A model generated the notes under the pieces. It searched no databases. It was not told where the DNA came from and worked only from the letters and a program-made list of their open reading frames with translations. Both the position numbers and the translations under genes were made by a program. A stretch of 52,612 nucleotides of DNA from an uncultured Clostridium sp. (GTDB lineage Bacteria > Bacillota > Clostridia > TANB77 > CAG-508). The stretch lies in the NCBI GenBank assembly GCA_900556135.1, contig USNR01000005.1, forward strand, positions 1 to 52,612, read 5' to 3'. How positions within the stretch are numbered: the first letter of the stretch is position 1; every line of letters begins with the position of its first letter. Of this stretch, positions 37,901 to 44,775 are shown piece after piece.

Positions 37901-38107
37901 TAATGTTATATAATATCCACTATTTCCTTCATCCGTAGCTGTAAGTATTACTTCTTCGTTTTCTAATACATTATCATAGTCAACAACTTCAGCAGTAATA
38001 TCAAAAATCTTTGTAGCCCTTGATTTTCTAAAAGCTACTATTTCAAATATTACTGCTAACATTATAATTATTAAGGCAATTATTTTTCTCTTGTTAACTT
38101 TCTTCAT
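28913..38107 (-). CDS. Giant ~3064-aa beta-helical repeat surface protein
   Basis: An N-terminal basic region and hydrophobic segment (about 4-22) act as signal or anchor, and FRKSRATK just after it may contain the cleavage site. An acidic Glu/Gln/Lys-rich stalk spans about 80-170. Beta domains follow to about 350, ending in an SFSTYALLLED motif common in clostridial surface proteins. A GLUG-like beta-helix section (CDIDLNDNEWTPIG, FNGDGHTIANAKL) lies at about 375-600. Bulkier beta domains follow to about 1000, then a parallel beta-helix-type opening (YSNGSDYNDGFTPNTPVKSL). The YGGGN repeat block runs from about 1240 to 2150, with an insertion resembling a CBM2-like domain near 1770-1880, and further Ig-like domains reach the C-terminus. 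There is no LPXTG or membrane segment at the end. ATG 38107 is preceded by GGAG. It is followed directly by two SipW-like peptidases. Confidence 0.92.
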   Translation of the reverse strand: MKKVNKRKIIALIIIMLAVIFEIVAFRKSRATKIFDITAEVVDYDNVLENEEVILTATDEGNSGYYITLPEYIGTKKVDTYIVEEQKIHSEKIEQQIQEETTEDDKKTENQEIQSLENIEVDNLENTEKSEIKENSIEEEPEAEIKNTEKEQNIEKDENFVSENQQVQEETKYLVPGQLLYLTETEAENKKINIKVQYNYYENNNTRLYEQKVETKLDDDEDGKEDTTIQIEGFMPIGATVSGTKISIDKIQSSIQESLSSKVSFKKAYDIKILYNDKEYEPADFDVNVKVTISGVDEIDTKNQKYKVLHIEDNTEQDEQSKGKITEVNGVQTTNNSVVFPADSFSTYALLLEDGLNGTSAYSLDLEGASVWDGGSADEFKFGKGTKEEPYLIINAKELSYLATQVNNGNSYDGSYFELICDIDLNDNEWTPIGTYTSPFMGVFNGDGHTIANAKLSLPTSVPTSISSYGIFGSIGDSINKTIIKNLQLDNIDVELNASGTTGNNTTAKGYNIGIVTGTIYNNAEIKNVIVNNSSVKDNYTITIRTNSTQIFVGGIAGVAVNSRNSTSDPGQDSRYSIENCYSNTNVDLDGINKYSSNWGRQDYSYVLAQYNVGGIIGLIRSQAVWPKNCLYTGNINATNGFTGPIFGAVRNNTGLGNSNNYQNQFNTLWQGNDAGNLTMESYYTSYSTNNRSFSDTVTSGTSSSRITTYIGWYFDIGYVQGVNKGIYINSAQKMLSNFNEYVSNNETEKYLTWNYNTDTNSYYFKPELTATVEKDSPRYIINVNDLAATGNYTYTWYIDGVLDSSITGNVATINSSWTEGHHVEVLVSSGRSYAMIEFEVPKWEIHVSFEMNNQTNVLTAGLEGTGTVDPNFNLNDYTYKWYAVDIAEAEQEIEGATTNQISNLENGMQYKVIATNTKYDYMSAEGIYTYGTRNVIYCSYSNGSDYNDGFTPNTPVKSLSTAYGKFSSETTRNENVIVLMGNYTDQNFINSATSTTYRKNVTITGKYQSIDYNGVLYFEGYDNYRYLNGNTTFMHLTFKGCTVRTDWYGNLSDGSNSQTYFYLQGYSLTMGEGVKMSNYATSNTNQGLIEGNAPAFHMFAGWMQFDETRLPRTGAEIVIKSGTYGRILLGGSSGTSGTDSITKYNSHNFMGTSLTDDLYKCKITIDIQNSTTPSNYTYDINLLGGGSTCGNIYGDIELNIKNGKVGRLLGASIGDSSYRPNNWQYPLNTFIGTATINMTGGSVTEMYGGCLGRNMSAIGNSGYGNVIKCDSYFYGTVNINISGGTVSQTIYGAGAGGVSGYSTNSTDAYKSYGQGIDTIVNINITGGTIDADIYGGGYGYTNYLTAASTQTDGGTLYGNSSINISGSPTINGSIYGGGRGYNLASDKPDLAQMEGDSIITISGTPTITGNIYGAGMGLSNYENMAKFTGGSTINLNSNLTTNVFGGGNIAKTSGTTNINVNDGNHSAAIYGGGNVGILEGTSNVTINGGTSNEIYGGGNQAEVTNSNVFIKGGTNQSVYGGGNQSGAETTNIEISGGTTEVVYGGSNQSGTIDKTTINATGGIVTNVFGGNNEGGTCTVTNVTVDGSKIVEAVYGGGNQVATTTTNVYLISNDGAITSAFGGGKSADATTTNVFCKGATAIDVFGGSNTSGAVDTSNIEITAGNYTNIYGGNNLGGSNNQSYINVNGGTSENIYGGGNQVAIDTSNIEMNSGKATNIYGGGNNAGVTTTNVNINGGNLENAYGGANKSGEVTDSNVTLKSAGTSQNKKGITMEVTYTAKAATWETTEYPTVVDITAKFTNNTSTTINTWDSYIKSEGAKLFTNYSSSEIKENNGKFTLNQDDRYYGTHALAANETYTISFQIFSPMEASAFELEYQFLGNGADGSKYEDTNTGLKIFGGNNAGGTTQNSHVNIESGIAYEVYGGNNKGGETITSNVITTAGTVTTVYGGNNLGGTTKIANVTHNGGTITDLYGGGNQAVTTVTNVKVNANVKNCVYGGGNAAGVDTDTNLDITGAVIGGNVYGGGNEGTVTGNTYVHIKDATLQDSVYAGGNGTTAIVFGNANVTVEGTNTSITNSVFGGGNHAATGTEANNNSISTVNIVSGKIGKNVYGGANTSVVYGYTKVNIGYDAVADDTLTIGDIEIDGTIFGGGEANAAGSEEYDYSFISVTKGIDMNIDGNGHTKFQTKGSIFGSGNASSTSGYSYINIKNYGSAYNPQSNISIQRANRVTLDNSTIALSGATDRTNEYSKVYFTLSRIDELKLKNNSIVYLDCGANLLKKLTSCVDENGQEVKAKVTIDSDTGETTRNVDNRIYMAEGKNLNIATNEQVTAYGEVSGMTFFGLFTNTKSPSTSTGIYNKEYNNGDEITNAGTFVSNSYVLGLHKSNHDTTIDGFYSNYEEEDNKGYIKTKYIETTPEDDVYYIWLVGVEVDVTTFELTLTGSKYATLGTYELALTGFAKANTKFVLSGFSAGLEEGISLINPANIENISANPETANKVFGLSMKTGNNGWQTNSSTYFLTENGGSYVGTSEYDGDNSTYTPALNFCFYHSGNISKEQELGSVKVRFQALVPVDDLNYEISYIDINIMLLTALYQNDFFEAAITPGEEFSLFTTTETNITDSSNFSTYYSLYIPEFSESKYYEDYKKYHRVLVSRDSENLPYVFPEKTKITMIDMVTNRYYYYVVTEEDESSGKYIYNLSDFMSMGSDGNNYDEESACDSYYTENQDIIYENYIFHIDFSENVIPEEKVANSLLIEMRDDEDQTLIGVLGIQRDSTVYSIYKNRDALIKVSASLDNDVLYRGKSSILTVTTDFKQDIVNSKTIYDTEYFGSKMGIKLSIYDNNGNRLNNDSLLGVYFELNGTKYYPRIDGTTRIKIADKVSNVLSRIKIDTSQNTTLATGDYTIRIESFGSPDGIYYGVEPSDKVEVPITIINSSYGLKIYTDDKSKIVDKTTGKNEYDSSALWLNMEYSSSLDKPKVTICLYRRKYTEVYSNEYELVDLQDYVSSNLTSTKHEKEYLFADSPTEKSQKDYVLKENLKSGTYKIVCKLYDDESYIGEEYEYLIIK
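31650..34390 (-). repeat. In-gene tandem repeats encoding YGGGN-type beta-helix coils
   Basis: Tens of imperfect repeats, about 20 codons each near the centre and longer at the edges. Each has a Tyr/Phe-Gly-Gly-Gly/Asn-Asn turn (for example NIYGGGNNAGV, EIYGGGNQAEV, VFGGNNEGG) followed by two short strands (TTNVNINGG and similar). The block is interrupted at about 32465-32840 by a non-repeat domain. Neighbouring units differ at many positions, so the repeats are old rather than freshly duplicated. Confidence 0.85.
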
Positions 38108-38124
38108 TATATAATGCTCCAAAC

Positions 38125-39687
38125 TTATTTTTTATTTAATATTTTTTTACATTCAGCTATAAATTCCATATCTTCAATTTTAATTTTTTCCAAATCCATA
38201 TTATGTCTTATTTCTGTTTTATTCAACATATCAATTATACTATCAATATTATCCACATTAATATCTTCTTTATTTATATTGAAATTTAGCAATTTATATC
38301 TATCCGAAATAATTATTGGTATGTCTTTATCCTCATTTATAGTTATATTTTTTATAATTGTAGTGTATGGATTACCCAAAAACTTTTTTAAATCCTCTAT
38401 ATCTTCTTCCATTTGACCCATTTCTATGCTTTTGTCTTTTTTTATCATGCAGTCAACCAAATAATTTCTAAATCCACTAGCAACCATTAATACATCAAAT
38501 ATCGAAGAATCATCAGATAATTTCTCTATTATTTTGCTGTATATTTCAGCTTCATCTAGTTTTTTATAACTCTCTTTAATTTCTAAAACTAATTTGTTGT
38601 ATTCAACATTTTGCTTTTCAACTTTTTCTTTTTTCTTTCCAAACAATCCCTTACCATTTATTTTTTTATTAAGTCCTTGCAACTTTTTCTCTTTGCTCAT
38701 TATTTCTTTTTTGGTTGAATTGTACTCATTTTTATGTTGCTCTTTATTTGAATATTTTTCTTTTATATCATTATATATAAATTGAAATTTCATATAATTT
38801 TTATATTCATACAAGCTATTCACAAATTTTATTATGTTTTCATCTAATTCCTTTCTGTTCTCTTTCTTTAATGCTTTAGGCATAAATAAAGCCTCATAAT
38901 AAGATTTTATTTTATCATCTGTATAATCTTTAGTACTATACACTCCTTTTAAAAAGTTGTTTATTATTATTTTCTTATCCGTAAGTGCCTTTTTTATCAA
39001 TCTTTTATTTATCTCCACATACTTTTCTCTTATTTGTCCCTGTGTCATTTTTATAGTATCTAACAATTCATTTTTTCTTTTTTCATAATATTTATCTATA
39101 ACATTTTGTTTTTTTAAATATATATATCTTAAATTCAATTCTATATGAATTATTATATCTGGACATTTCCAGTATATTTCTTCAAATTTATTTTTTATAA
39201 TATCAGAATTAACATCACCTTTTTTTGCTTCTTCAAAAAAGGTTTGCATATAACTTTCCACATAAATACTGTAATCAAAATCATCCGGAGTCAACTCGAC
39301 TCCTACCTCTTTAAATTTTTCAAGTCCTAGTAAAATTTCTTCATTTATACTTTCTAAATTTTCTTTATAAAACCTACCAAGCTTATAAATAATCTTATCC
39401 AATCCCATTTTTTCATAAGACGTTTTTATGCTGTCTAATGTATCCAGCATTTTTTCAATTTCTTTTACCTGGACTTGTAATTTACTTATTTCTTCATCTT
39501 GTTTTACATCTATTATTTTATTATATCTTTTTTGAATTTCTTTTATTGCCAATTCCTCATATTGTGTATATTCATCTTTTATTCTATTAACTTCTTCTAT
39601 ATACTTAGACACATTTTTTTTATTGTTTCTTGGCAATGTTGATAGTACTTCTTTATCACATTCTATCTTTTCTAAAACCTTATCCAT
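38125..39687 (-). CDS. Unrecognised ~520-aa cytoplasmic coiled-coil protein
   Basis: A Lys/Glu-rich soluble protein with long predicted coiled coils (about 25-75 and 300-385) and no signal peptide or membrane segment. A basic Gly-Lys loop KKINGKGLFGKKKEKVEK lies near residue 350 between two coils. The C-terminal third has more mixed structure. No P-loop, nuclease or other catalytic motif is seen. The start is taken at ATG 39687 (an upstream in-frame TTG lies at 39717), with AAGGAAAG 10-12 bases before it. It ends 17 bases before the giant surface protein gene, so both are on one transcript. Function unknown; a cytoplasmic partner of surface-protein export is a guess from position. Confidence 0.8.
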   Translation of the reverse strand: MDKVLEKIECDKEVLSTLPRNNKKNVSKYIEEVNRIKDEYTQYEELAIKEIQKRYNKIIDVKQDEEISKLQVQVKEIEKMLDTLDSIKTSYEKMGLDKIIYKLGRFYKENLESINEEILLGLEKFKEVGVELTPDDFDYSIYVESYMQTFFEEAKKGDVNSDIIKNKFEEIYWKCPDIIIHIELNLRYIYLKKQNVIDKYYEKRKNELLDTIKMTQGQIREKYVEINKRLIKKALTDKKIIINNFLKGVYSTKDYTDDKIKSYYEALFMPKALKKENRKELDENIIKFVNSLYEYKNYMKFQFIYNDIKEKYSNKEQHKNEYNSTKKEIMSKEKKLQGLNKKINGKGLFGKKKEKVEKQNVEYNKLVLEIKESYKKLDEAEIYSKIIEKLSDDSSIFDVLMVASGFRNYLVDCMIKKDKSIEMGQMEEDIEDLKKFLGNPYTTIIKNITINEDKDIPIIISDRYKLLNFNINKEDINVDNIDSIIDMLNKTEIRHNMDLEKIKIEDMEFIAECKKILNKK

Positions 39688-39780
39688 TGTAACTATCTTT
39701 CCTTTCTTCTTATGCAATTTTTTCTCTTTAGTTCAAACTTTATCTATCAGGAATCATTACGACATTTCTAACAAAATATT

Positions 39781-39921
39781 CTAACTTTTTTTAGTTTCTT
39801 TCTTCATATTTTCAAGCATTTGTTTATTATCACTTTCTTCTTTATTTAAAAATCCCACAAATGCATTTATTTGGTTATATATTTCAATTAAATCTTTCGA
39901 TTTTGTCTTGCTAAAATCCAT
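39781..39921 (-). CDS. 46-aa charged helical protein at the head of the surface operon
   Basis: A short open frame with AGGAGG 11 bases before ATG 39921, encoding MDFSKTKSKDLIEIYNQINA and on to a Lys-rich end (...KKETKKS). It looks like one amphipathic helix pair with no membrane segment. It lies 93 bases upstream of the coiled-coil gene on the same strand. The ribosome site is perfect although the spacing is long. Family unknown. Confidence 0.55.
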   Translation of the reverse strand: MDFSKTKSKDLIEIYNQINAFVGFLNKEESDNKQMLENMKKETKKS

Positions 39922-40018
39922 TTCGATATAATCCTCCTATTTTAATATAATAATATCATAAATTCACCACAAAAGTCCATCATTTCGACTTATTTTTTTG
40001 TTACGTTTTTGTTACAAA

Positions 40019-40050
40019 ATTGAAATAAAAAAACTAATTTTTATTTCAAT
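40019..40050 (-). terminator. Terminator of yabG
   Basis: Perfect arms ATTGAAATAAA / TTTATTTCAAT with a 10-base loop overlap the yabG stop codon. A T-rich tail follows on the minus strand. It separates yabG from the surface-protein operon. Confidence 0.65.
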
Positions 40051-40862
40051 TTACCATAACTGCCTATTCCTCCAACACCCTTTTCTCCATCCCTTAAATT
40101 TCCTCTTACATCCTCTATTGTAATATATTTTTCTTCTGGAGTAATTGCAATTGTTTGAGCAATTATTAACGGATCCATAAAGTCAATTAATATTCTTGCC
40201 GGTGAAGACGCAAAATTTGCTCCCGCACCAATTATTGCCTCATAATAGCTTTGACACGCTCCTGCAAAAATTGCCAGTCTATTTTCTCCTTGTTCCCACA
40301 TCCTTGCTTGTTCTACAGTTCTAACAAAAAATTTAGAATTTCTATAATTATATATATCATTATACTTATATCCTTTTTTTATCATTCCATCATGACCAGT
40401 AATAACCAATATATCAGGATTATATTTATTCAGTAATCCAACTACTTCAAAAGGCTGTCGGCTTTCTTTTATATTTTTCACAATTGCATTAAGCTTAAAC
40501 TTATCATACACTCGTGCAGATTTTTCTGAATATTTTCTATCGCCATCTAGATGTAATATCACAGCCTTATTATGATTCACAAATATTTTTCTTTTTCCTA
40601 TTTGTTCATTATATTTTTCTAGTACTTTATCTGCTTTTGTTTCTATAGACCTTTCAAATTCTTCAATTTGCTTATTTATAATATTTTTATTAACCAAATT
40701 TAAATCATCTAACGGAGCACTTGCCTCTATTCTTATTGTTACTCCTTTTAATATTGCTATTGGTAGCATATCCCTTGACTTTATTATTTCTTTTACCCAA
40801 AACAAAATATCATTTCCATATGATATTCTTGTTACTATATCCCCTCTCTTTATTTTTCCCAT
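40041..40862 (-). CDS. yabG: Sporulation-specific protease YabG
   Basis: A 273-aa protein recognisable as YabG (MEROPS U57). The N-terminal KRGDIVTRISYGNDILFWV is a family signature, followed by the core PDILVITGHDGMIKKGY and the C-terminal ANFASSPARILIDFMDPL and TIEDVRGNLRDGEKGVGG. YabG is made in the mother cell and trims spore coat proteins. His157 (TGHDG) and Cys203 (AGACQSYYEA) sit in an arrangement like clan CD cysteine proteases, which I infer to be the catalytic pair. Length is slightly below Bacillus YabG (about 290). It has its own terminator. Confidence 0.92.
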   Translation of the reverse strand: MGKIKRGDIVTRISYGNDILFWVKEIIKSRDMLPIAILKGVTIRIEASAPLDDLNLVNKNIINKQIEEFERSIETKADKVLEKYNEQIGKRKIFVNHNKAVILHLDGDRKYSEKSARVYDKFKLNAIVKNIKESRQPFEVVGLLNKYNPDILVITGHDGMIKKGYKYNDIYNYRNSKFFVRTVEQARMWEQGENRLAIFAGACQSYYEAIIGAGANFASSPARILIDFMDPLIIAQTIAITPEEKYITIEDVRGNLRDGEKGVGGIGSYGKLK

Positions 40863-40963
40863 ATATATATCCCAGTCCTTTGCTTATACAAAATTAACAC
40901 CTATATACATATATTATGCATATAGGTGTCGAACCGTGTAATTTTTATTCATATTGAACATTT

Positions 40964-41635
40964 TCAGTTTTGTTCTTTCTTTTGCCTTGCTATTAGAGCC
41001 TTTATTTTTATACCTTCTTCTGAAAACATCTTTTCATGCTCTGTTTGTATATTATCCCAAAAATCTGGTTCACTAGCTAAATCATATGTTTTCTTTTCGA
41101 CTTCAAATCCCGCTTCTTTAAAATAAGATAAGCTATCGCAGAACAAATTATCATCATCTGTTTTAAAATATATTTGTGCATTTTCAGCTAATATCTGCTT
41201 ATACTTTTCTAATTGTCTCGTATGAGTTAAACGTTTCTTATGGTGTTTTCCTCTAGGCCATGGATTGCAAAAGTTTATATAAATTCTTTCTATATTATCT
41301 TCTTTACTAAATATATTTAAAATTCTCTCTATATCATGTCTAGTAATTATAATATTTTCAACTTCTAAATTTCCCTCTTTATATTTACTTTCTATATTTC
41401 TTTTAGCCAAGCCTAACATTGCATCAACCAAATCAACTGCAACATAATTTATATCTTGATTTTTCAAAGCTAGTTCAGAAATAAATCCACCTTTGCCACA
41501 ACCAAGTTCCAAGTGTAATGGTGCTTTTTTAGTAAACAAAGTCCTCCATTTTCCTTTATAATCTTCTGGATTATCTATATAAAATTTACTTGCCTCCAAT
41601 TCTGGTCTTGCCCATTTTTTAAAACGTATCCTCAT
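40964..41635 (-). CDS. trmB: tRNA (guanine-N7-)-methyltransferase
   Basis: Makes m7G46 in tRNA using S-adenosylmethionine. The SAM-binding motif LHLELGCGKGGFISELA lies at about 41-57, VAVDL around 70, and the substrate-binding INFCNPWPRGKHHKKRLTH around 132-150. Length is 223 aa, typical of Bacillota TrmB. GGAG lies 10 bases before ATG 41635. Starts 46 bases past the DAPDH-like gene stop, so the two may share a transcript. Confidence 0.94.
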   Translation of the reverse strand: MRIRFKKWARPELEASKFYIDNPEDYKGKWRTLFTKKAPLHLELGCGKGGFISELALKNQDINYVAVDLVDAMLGLAKRNIESKYKEGNLEVENIIITRHDIERILNIFSKEDNIERIYINFCNPWPRGKHHKKRLTHTRQLEKYKQILAENAQIYFKTDDDNLFCDSLSYFKEAGFEVEKKTYDLASEPDFWDNIQTEHEKMFSEEGIKIKALIARQKKEQN

Positions 41636-41681
41636 TACATTATTGCTCCATTTCTTTTACTGCTATTATTTCTTATTGTTT

Positions 41682-42758
41682 TTATTTAACATATTCATTT
41701 AGTGGTTTTATTCTGTACTCTAGATCTCCTAATTTCTCTGTTGTTACATATCCAGCTGGTGCATTTATAACATCTGGTATTCTATTTACAACAGTAGCAC
41801 AAGTTAATTCTACTGTAGCAGGCTTTGCAACTGTAATAGTTGTATCAGGCTCTCCATGTACAGTCCATTCATTTTTGTCGTATTCTTCTGGTGAATAAAC
41901 TTTTCCTATACATTCACTTTCTATTGTAATACCTTCTTCAGTTTCTGTAGTAACAACAGCACTCATTCCTGTTGCATCTCCTGCTTTTACTGTTGTTCCT
42001 AAAGTTGATGAATATATATCTTCTTTATATGTTGTTGGTATTGTTACTTGTGTTTGAGACTTTACTGTTAATCCTAATTTAGAACATAACCAACCATTAA
42101 CATTCCACATGTAAGATGGTAAATATTTTCCGCTCTCTATTACTTTTTGTCTTTCCTCATCACTAATTCTATCACCAGAAGCAACTTGCTCATCAAACTC
42201 TTTTAAAGTTAAACCAGCTCCGTGAGCTTTTGCTAATGCTATACCATAATCCTCAACATTGTAGCTTGAGCTACCTTTAATTTTTGTAATTTTTTGAGTT
42301 GAACCTGCTATAGATGTTATTAATTGTCCCCAGTAAATATCTTGGTATCCACTACCTGTTATTGTACATCCAGTTTCTTTTGCAAGTTCATCTATTTGTT
42401 TTGTTAAATTAGGGTTAGAATTCCATGGGAAGAATGCTTCTTCACATGTAGTTATAGCATTTATTCCTAATTTTGCACACAATAAAAGTGCTTCTTTTAC
42501 ATCTTCAAACAAACTCATTGTTTCTACAACACAAATATCTGGTTTAGTTGTTTTTAGCATTTCTTCTGCATCAGCTAAAGCTGTAACTTTTATTCCTTTT
42601 TCTTCTCCTCCCATTATTTCGCCTATATCTTTTCCAATAACAGCTGGATTTACATCAATTGCACCAACAACTTCTCCACCTTTTTCGAAAACATAGCGCA
42701 TTGTATAAACTGCCATTTTTCCTGTTCCAAATTGAACAACTTTTACTTTTCTCTCCAT
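41682..42758 (-). CDS. 2,4-diaminopentanoate dehydrogenase-like NAD(P)-dependent oxidoreductase
   Basis: A protein of about 358 aa with an N-terminal Rossmann fold (KVVQFGTGKMAVYTMRYV, then VVGAIDVNPAVIGKDIGEI) of the dihydrodipicolinate-reductase-like type. It has the family segments TTCEEAFFPW, TGSGYQDIYWGQL and the C-terminal CATVVNRIPDVINAPAGYVT, which I associate with 2,4-diaminopentanoate dehydrogenase of the clostridial ornithine-fermentation pathway. No other genes of that pathway (ornithine aminomutase OraS/OraE, OrtA/B) are nearby, so the true substrate may differ. ATG 42758 is preceded by GGAGGTA; the open frame extends 12 codons further without a site. Confidence 0.8.
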   Translation of the reverse strand: MERKVKVVQFGTGKMAVYTMRYVFEKGGEVVGAIDVNPAVIGKDIGEIMGGEEKGIKVTALADAEEMLKTTKPDICVVETMSLFEDVKEALLLCAKLGINAITTCEEAFFPWNSNPNLTKQIDELAKETGCTITGSGYQDIYWGQLITSIAGSTQKITKIKGSSSYNVEDYGIALAKAHGAGLTLKEFDEQVASGDRISDEERQKVIESGKYLPSYMWNVNGWLCSKLGLTVKSQTQVTIPTTYKEDIYSSTLGTTVKAGDATGMSAVVTTETEEGITIESECIGKVYSPEEYDKNEWTVHGEPDTTITVAKPATVELTCATVVNRIPDVINAPAGYVTTEKLGDLEYRIKPLNEYVK

Positions 42759-43000
42759 AATATATACCTCCGTTTTTCTTTTGGCTTTTGCCATTAAATT
42801 TATATACAGAAAATTTTAAATTTTCGATATATCAACAAAATGCTCTTGTGTCTAAAACTCATATCTTTAGTATTATATCTAAGTTAAACCATTTATATAC
42901 TTATTTTCATATGTAATATTTTTATTACTTTCATTTTACCTTAATCTGCTATCATTATATTTTATACAACACAATTTTTCAACCCTTTAATTACTTTGTA

Positions 43001-43717
43001 TCAATTCTTTATGCCTAAAATAGTCTTAAAGAACTGAATTATTCCAGACAATATTCCCCATATTAAATTTACAAGCAATCTCACAAAAACATTAGAATTG
43101 TATATAGCTATCATAGAATTACGTGTTGACGGAATTGCCCATAATATTCCAAATATGGCCATCAAAGAAATTACAATTATAATTATCCTTTTTATTTCCT
43201 TCCATGTCCATTTATGTGGAACTTTATACCCTAGACTTCTAAAATAATTTTCATACAAGTTTCTATATTCATTTCTTGCATCTCTTTGGATTACTCTTCT
43301 AGCCCTTCTTTGATCTCTAGGACTTAATCGTTCATAATAATCTCTCCATGTAGGATTACTCTTACTACTTGCCTCTTCATACTGATTAGTATTTCGAGAA
43401 TCTTGATATTGCTTTTGATAAACAGTATTTTCTGAATAGTAACTAGAATTATTATTATTTTGATGCTCATTATTGTACTTTATATCTTGTTGCTGTCTTT
43501 CCACTTCTAAAGACTCATCATATTCTGCCCTTTTACTTTCATCCCCAAGAATTGAATATGCATGATTTATAATCTTCATCTCTTCTTCCGCTTTAGCCTT
43601 ATCTTTCCCCACTTGTAAATCTGGGTGATATTTCTTTGCTAATGTTTTATACGCTCTTTCAATTACCTCTTTAGACGCCTTCTGGCTAACCTCTAATATA
43701 TCATATAAGTTTTCCAT
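43001..43717 (-). CDS. Membrane-anchored J-domain protein
   Basis: A 238-aa protein. The N-terminal J-domain (about 3-68) has the HPD motif at 31-33 in LAKKYHPDL, and closes with YSILGDESKRAEYDE. A Gln/Asn/Ser-rich linker follows (about 72-125), then a basic region (RDQRRARRVIQRDARNEYRN) and two hydrophobic segments near 172-192 and 207-232. It lacks the Gly/Phe and zinc-finger parts of DnaJ, so it is a class C J-protein that would recruit Hsp70 to a membrane site. Its client is unknown. Confidence 0.88.
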   Translation of the reverse strand: MENLYDILEVSQKASKEVIERAYKTLAKKYHPDLQVGKDKAKAEEEMKIINHAYSILGDESKRAEYDESLEVERQQQDIKYNNEHQNNNNSSYYSENTVYQKQYQDSRNTNQYEEASSKSNPTWRDYYERLSPRDQRRARRVIQRDARNEYRNLYENYFRSLGYKVPHKWTWKEIKRIIIIVISLMAIFGILWAIPSTRNSMIAIYNSNVFVRLLVNLIWGILSGIIQFFKTILGIKN

Positions 43718-43817
43718 TTAATCTCCCAATATTTTCTTTTCCCACATTATATCATTAAAAAAATAAAAAAGCTATGTTTTTTTGATTGTTGGCAGTTAAT
43801 ATTTTTTCAATTGACCG

Positions 43818-44616
43818 TTAACATTTTTTAACCTGATTTTTCCTCACAATTAACAATAAATATAAACCATACTCAAAAAAGAGAAGACCAACTGTAGTTA
43901 AAGCAGAACTAAAATCAAAAGCATAATTTTCAATATTGGTTACAGAATCTGGTAACACTACATCCGTTAAATTCTGGCAATACCCAAAAGCATACTTTCC
44001 TATCCTCGTTACAGAATTTGGTATATCAATGTTTACTACTCCCAAAGTTCCTGCAAAAGCCCAGTCTCCTATCTCTTCAATACCCTTAGATATAATTATT
44101 TTTTTGATAGTATTCTGTCCTTTAATCCATTTCCGAACCCATGTTGACTTTTTCTCCAGACCAAATGCTATCATCCCATATCGACATTTTTATTCCCTGC
44201 GAAGTCGAATAAGCTGTCGTTGCTCCATACAATCTCTTTACTCTCACTCCATCAATAGAATTAGGTATTACCACTTCCGTTTTCGTTCCTTTATAACCAG
44301 TTATTGTTAAGGTTCCATCATCTTTGGTCTCATATTCCCAATCATCTATATTTTCTGGCTCTACAATAGATGGTCCCGTTATTCCTTCCATCCAATCTGA
44401 TGCATTATCTAAATCAGTTTGTTCATTTTCCTTTGCCTGTCCATACTTTTCCTTTGCATCTCCTGCTCTAGTTATTATTCCATTATTATCTAACGCTAGT
44501 CTTATACTTATCCCTGCTAGGATTAATAGCACAACAATTGTTACCACAAGAGCCACTAAGGTTATACCCGATTGATTATTTCCTTTACTGAAAATTTTTC
44601 CTTTGTTAATATCCAT
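43818..44616 (-). pseudogene. Prepilin-leader protein with BspA-type LRR end, frameshifted
   Basis: The first part (44616 to about 44150) begins with the prepilin-like leader NQSGITLVALVVTIVVLLIL, then a helix ending KENEQTDLDNASDW, then a beta domain (DGTLTITGYKG, TEVVIPNSIDGVRV). The frame then breaks, and the LRR_5/BspA-type end continues one frame over: KKIIISKGIEEIGDWAF, NIDIPNSVTRIGKYAFGYC, DVVLPDSVTNIENYAF. Removing one A from the run AAAAA at 44149-44153 restores SGEKSTWVRKWIKGQN, joining both parts. The far C-terminus (SSALTTVGLLFFEYGLYLL) also leaves the LRR pattern, so the end is truncated. AAAGGAGGA precedes ATG 44616. It shares about 300 bases of upstream DNA with the gene at 50036-51280. 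Confidence 0.8.
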
Positions 44617-44775
44617 AACATCTTCCTCCTTTAAATTTTATCTTTCCCTTTGTAAAATACTTACCATTACCGAAGCTCGTGTTAGTATAATAATTTCAAT
44701 TCGATTTCAATTATTATAATAAGTACTTGCTTCTAGTAAAGTTAAAGACATAAAATTATTTCAACCTAGCGCATT

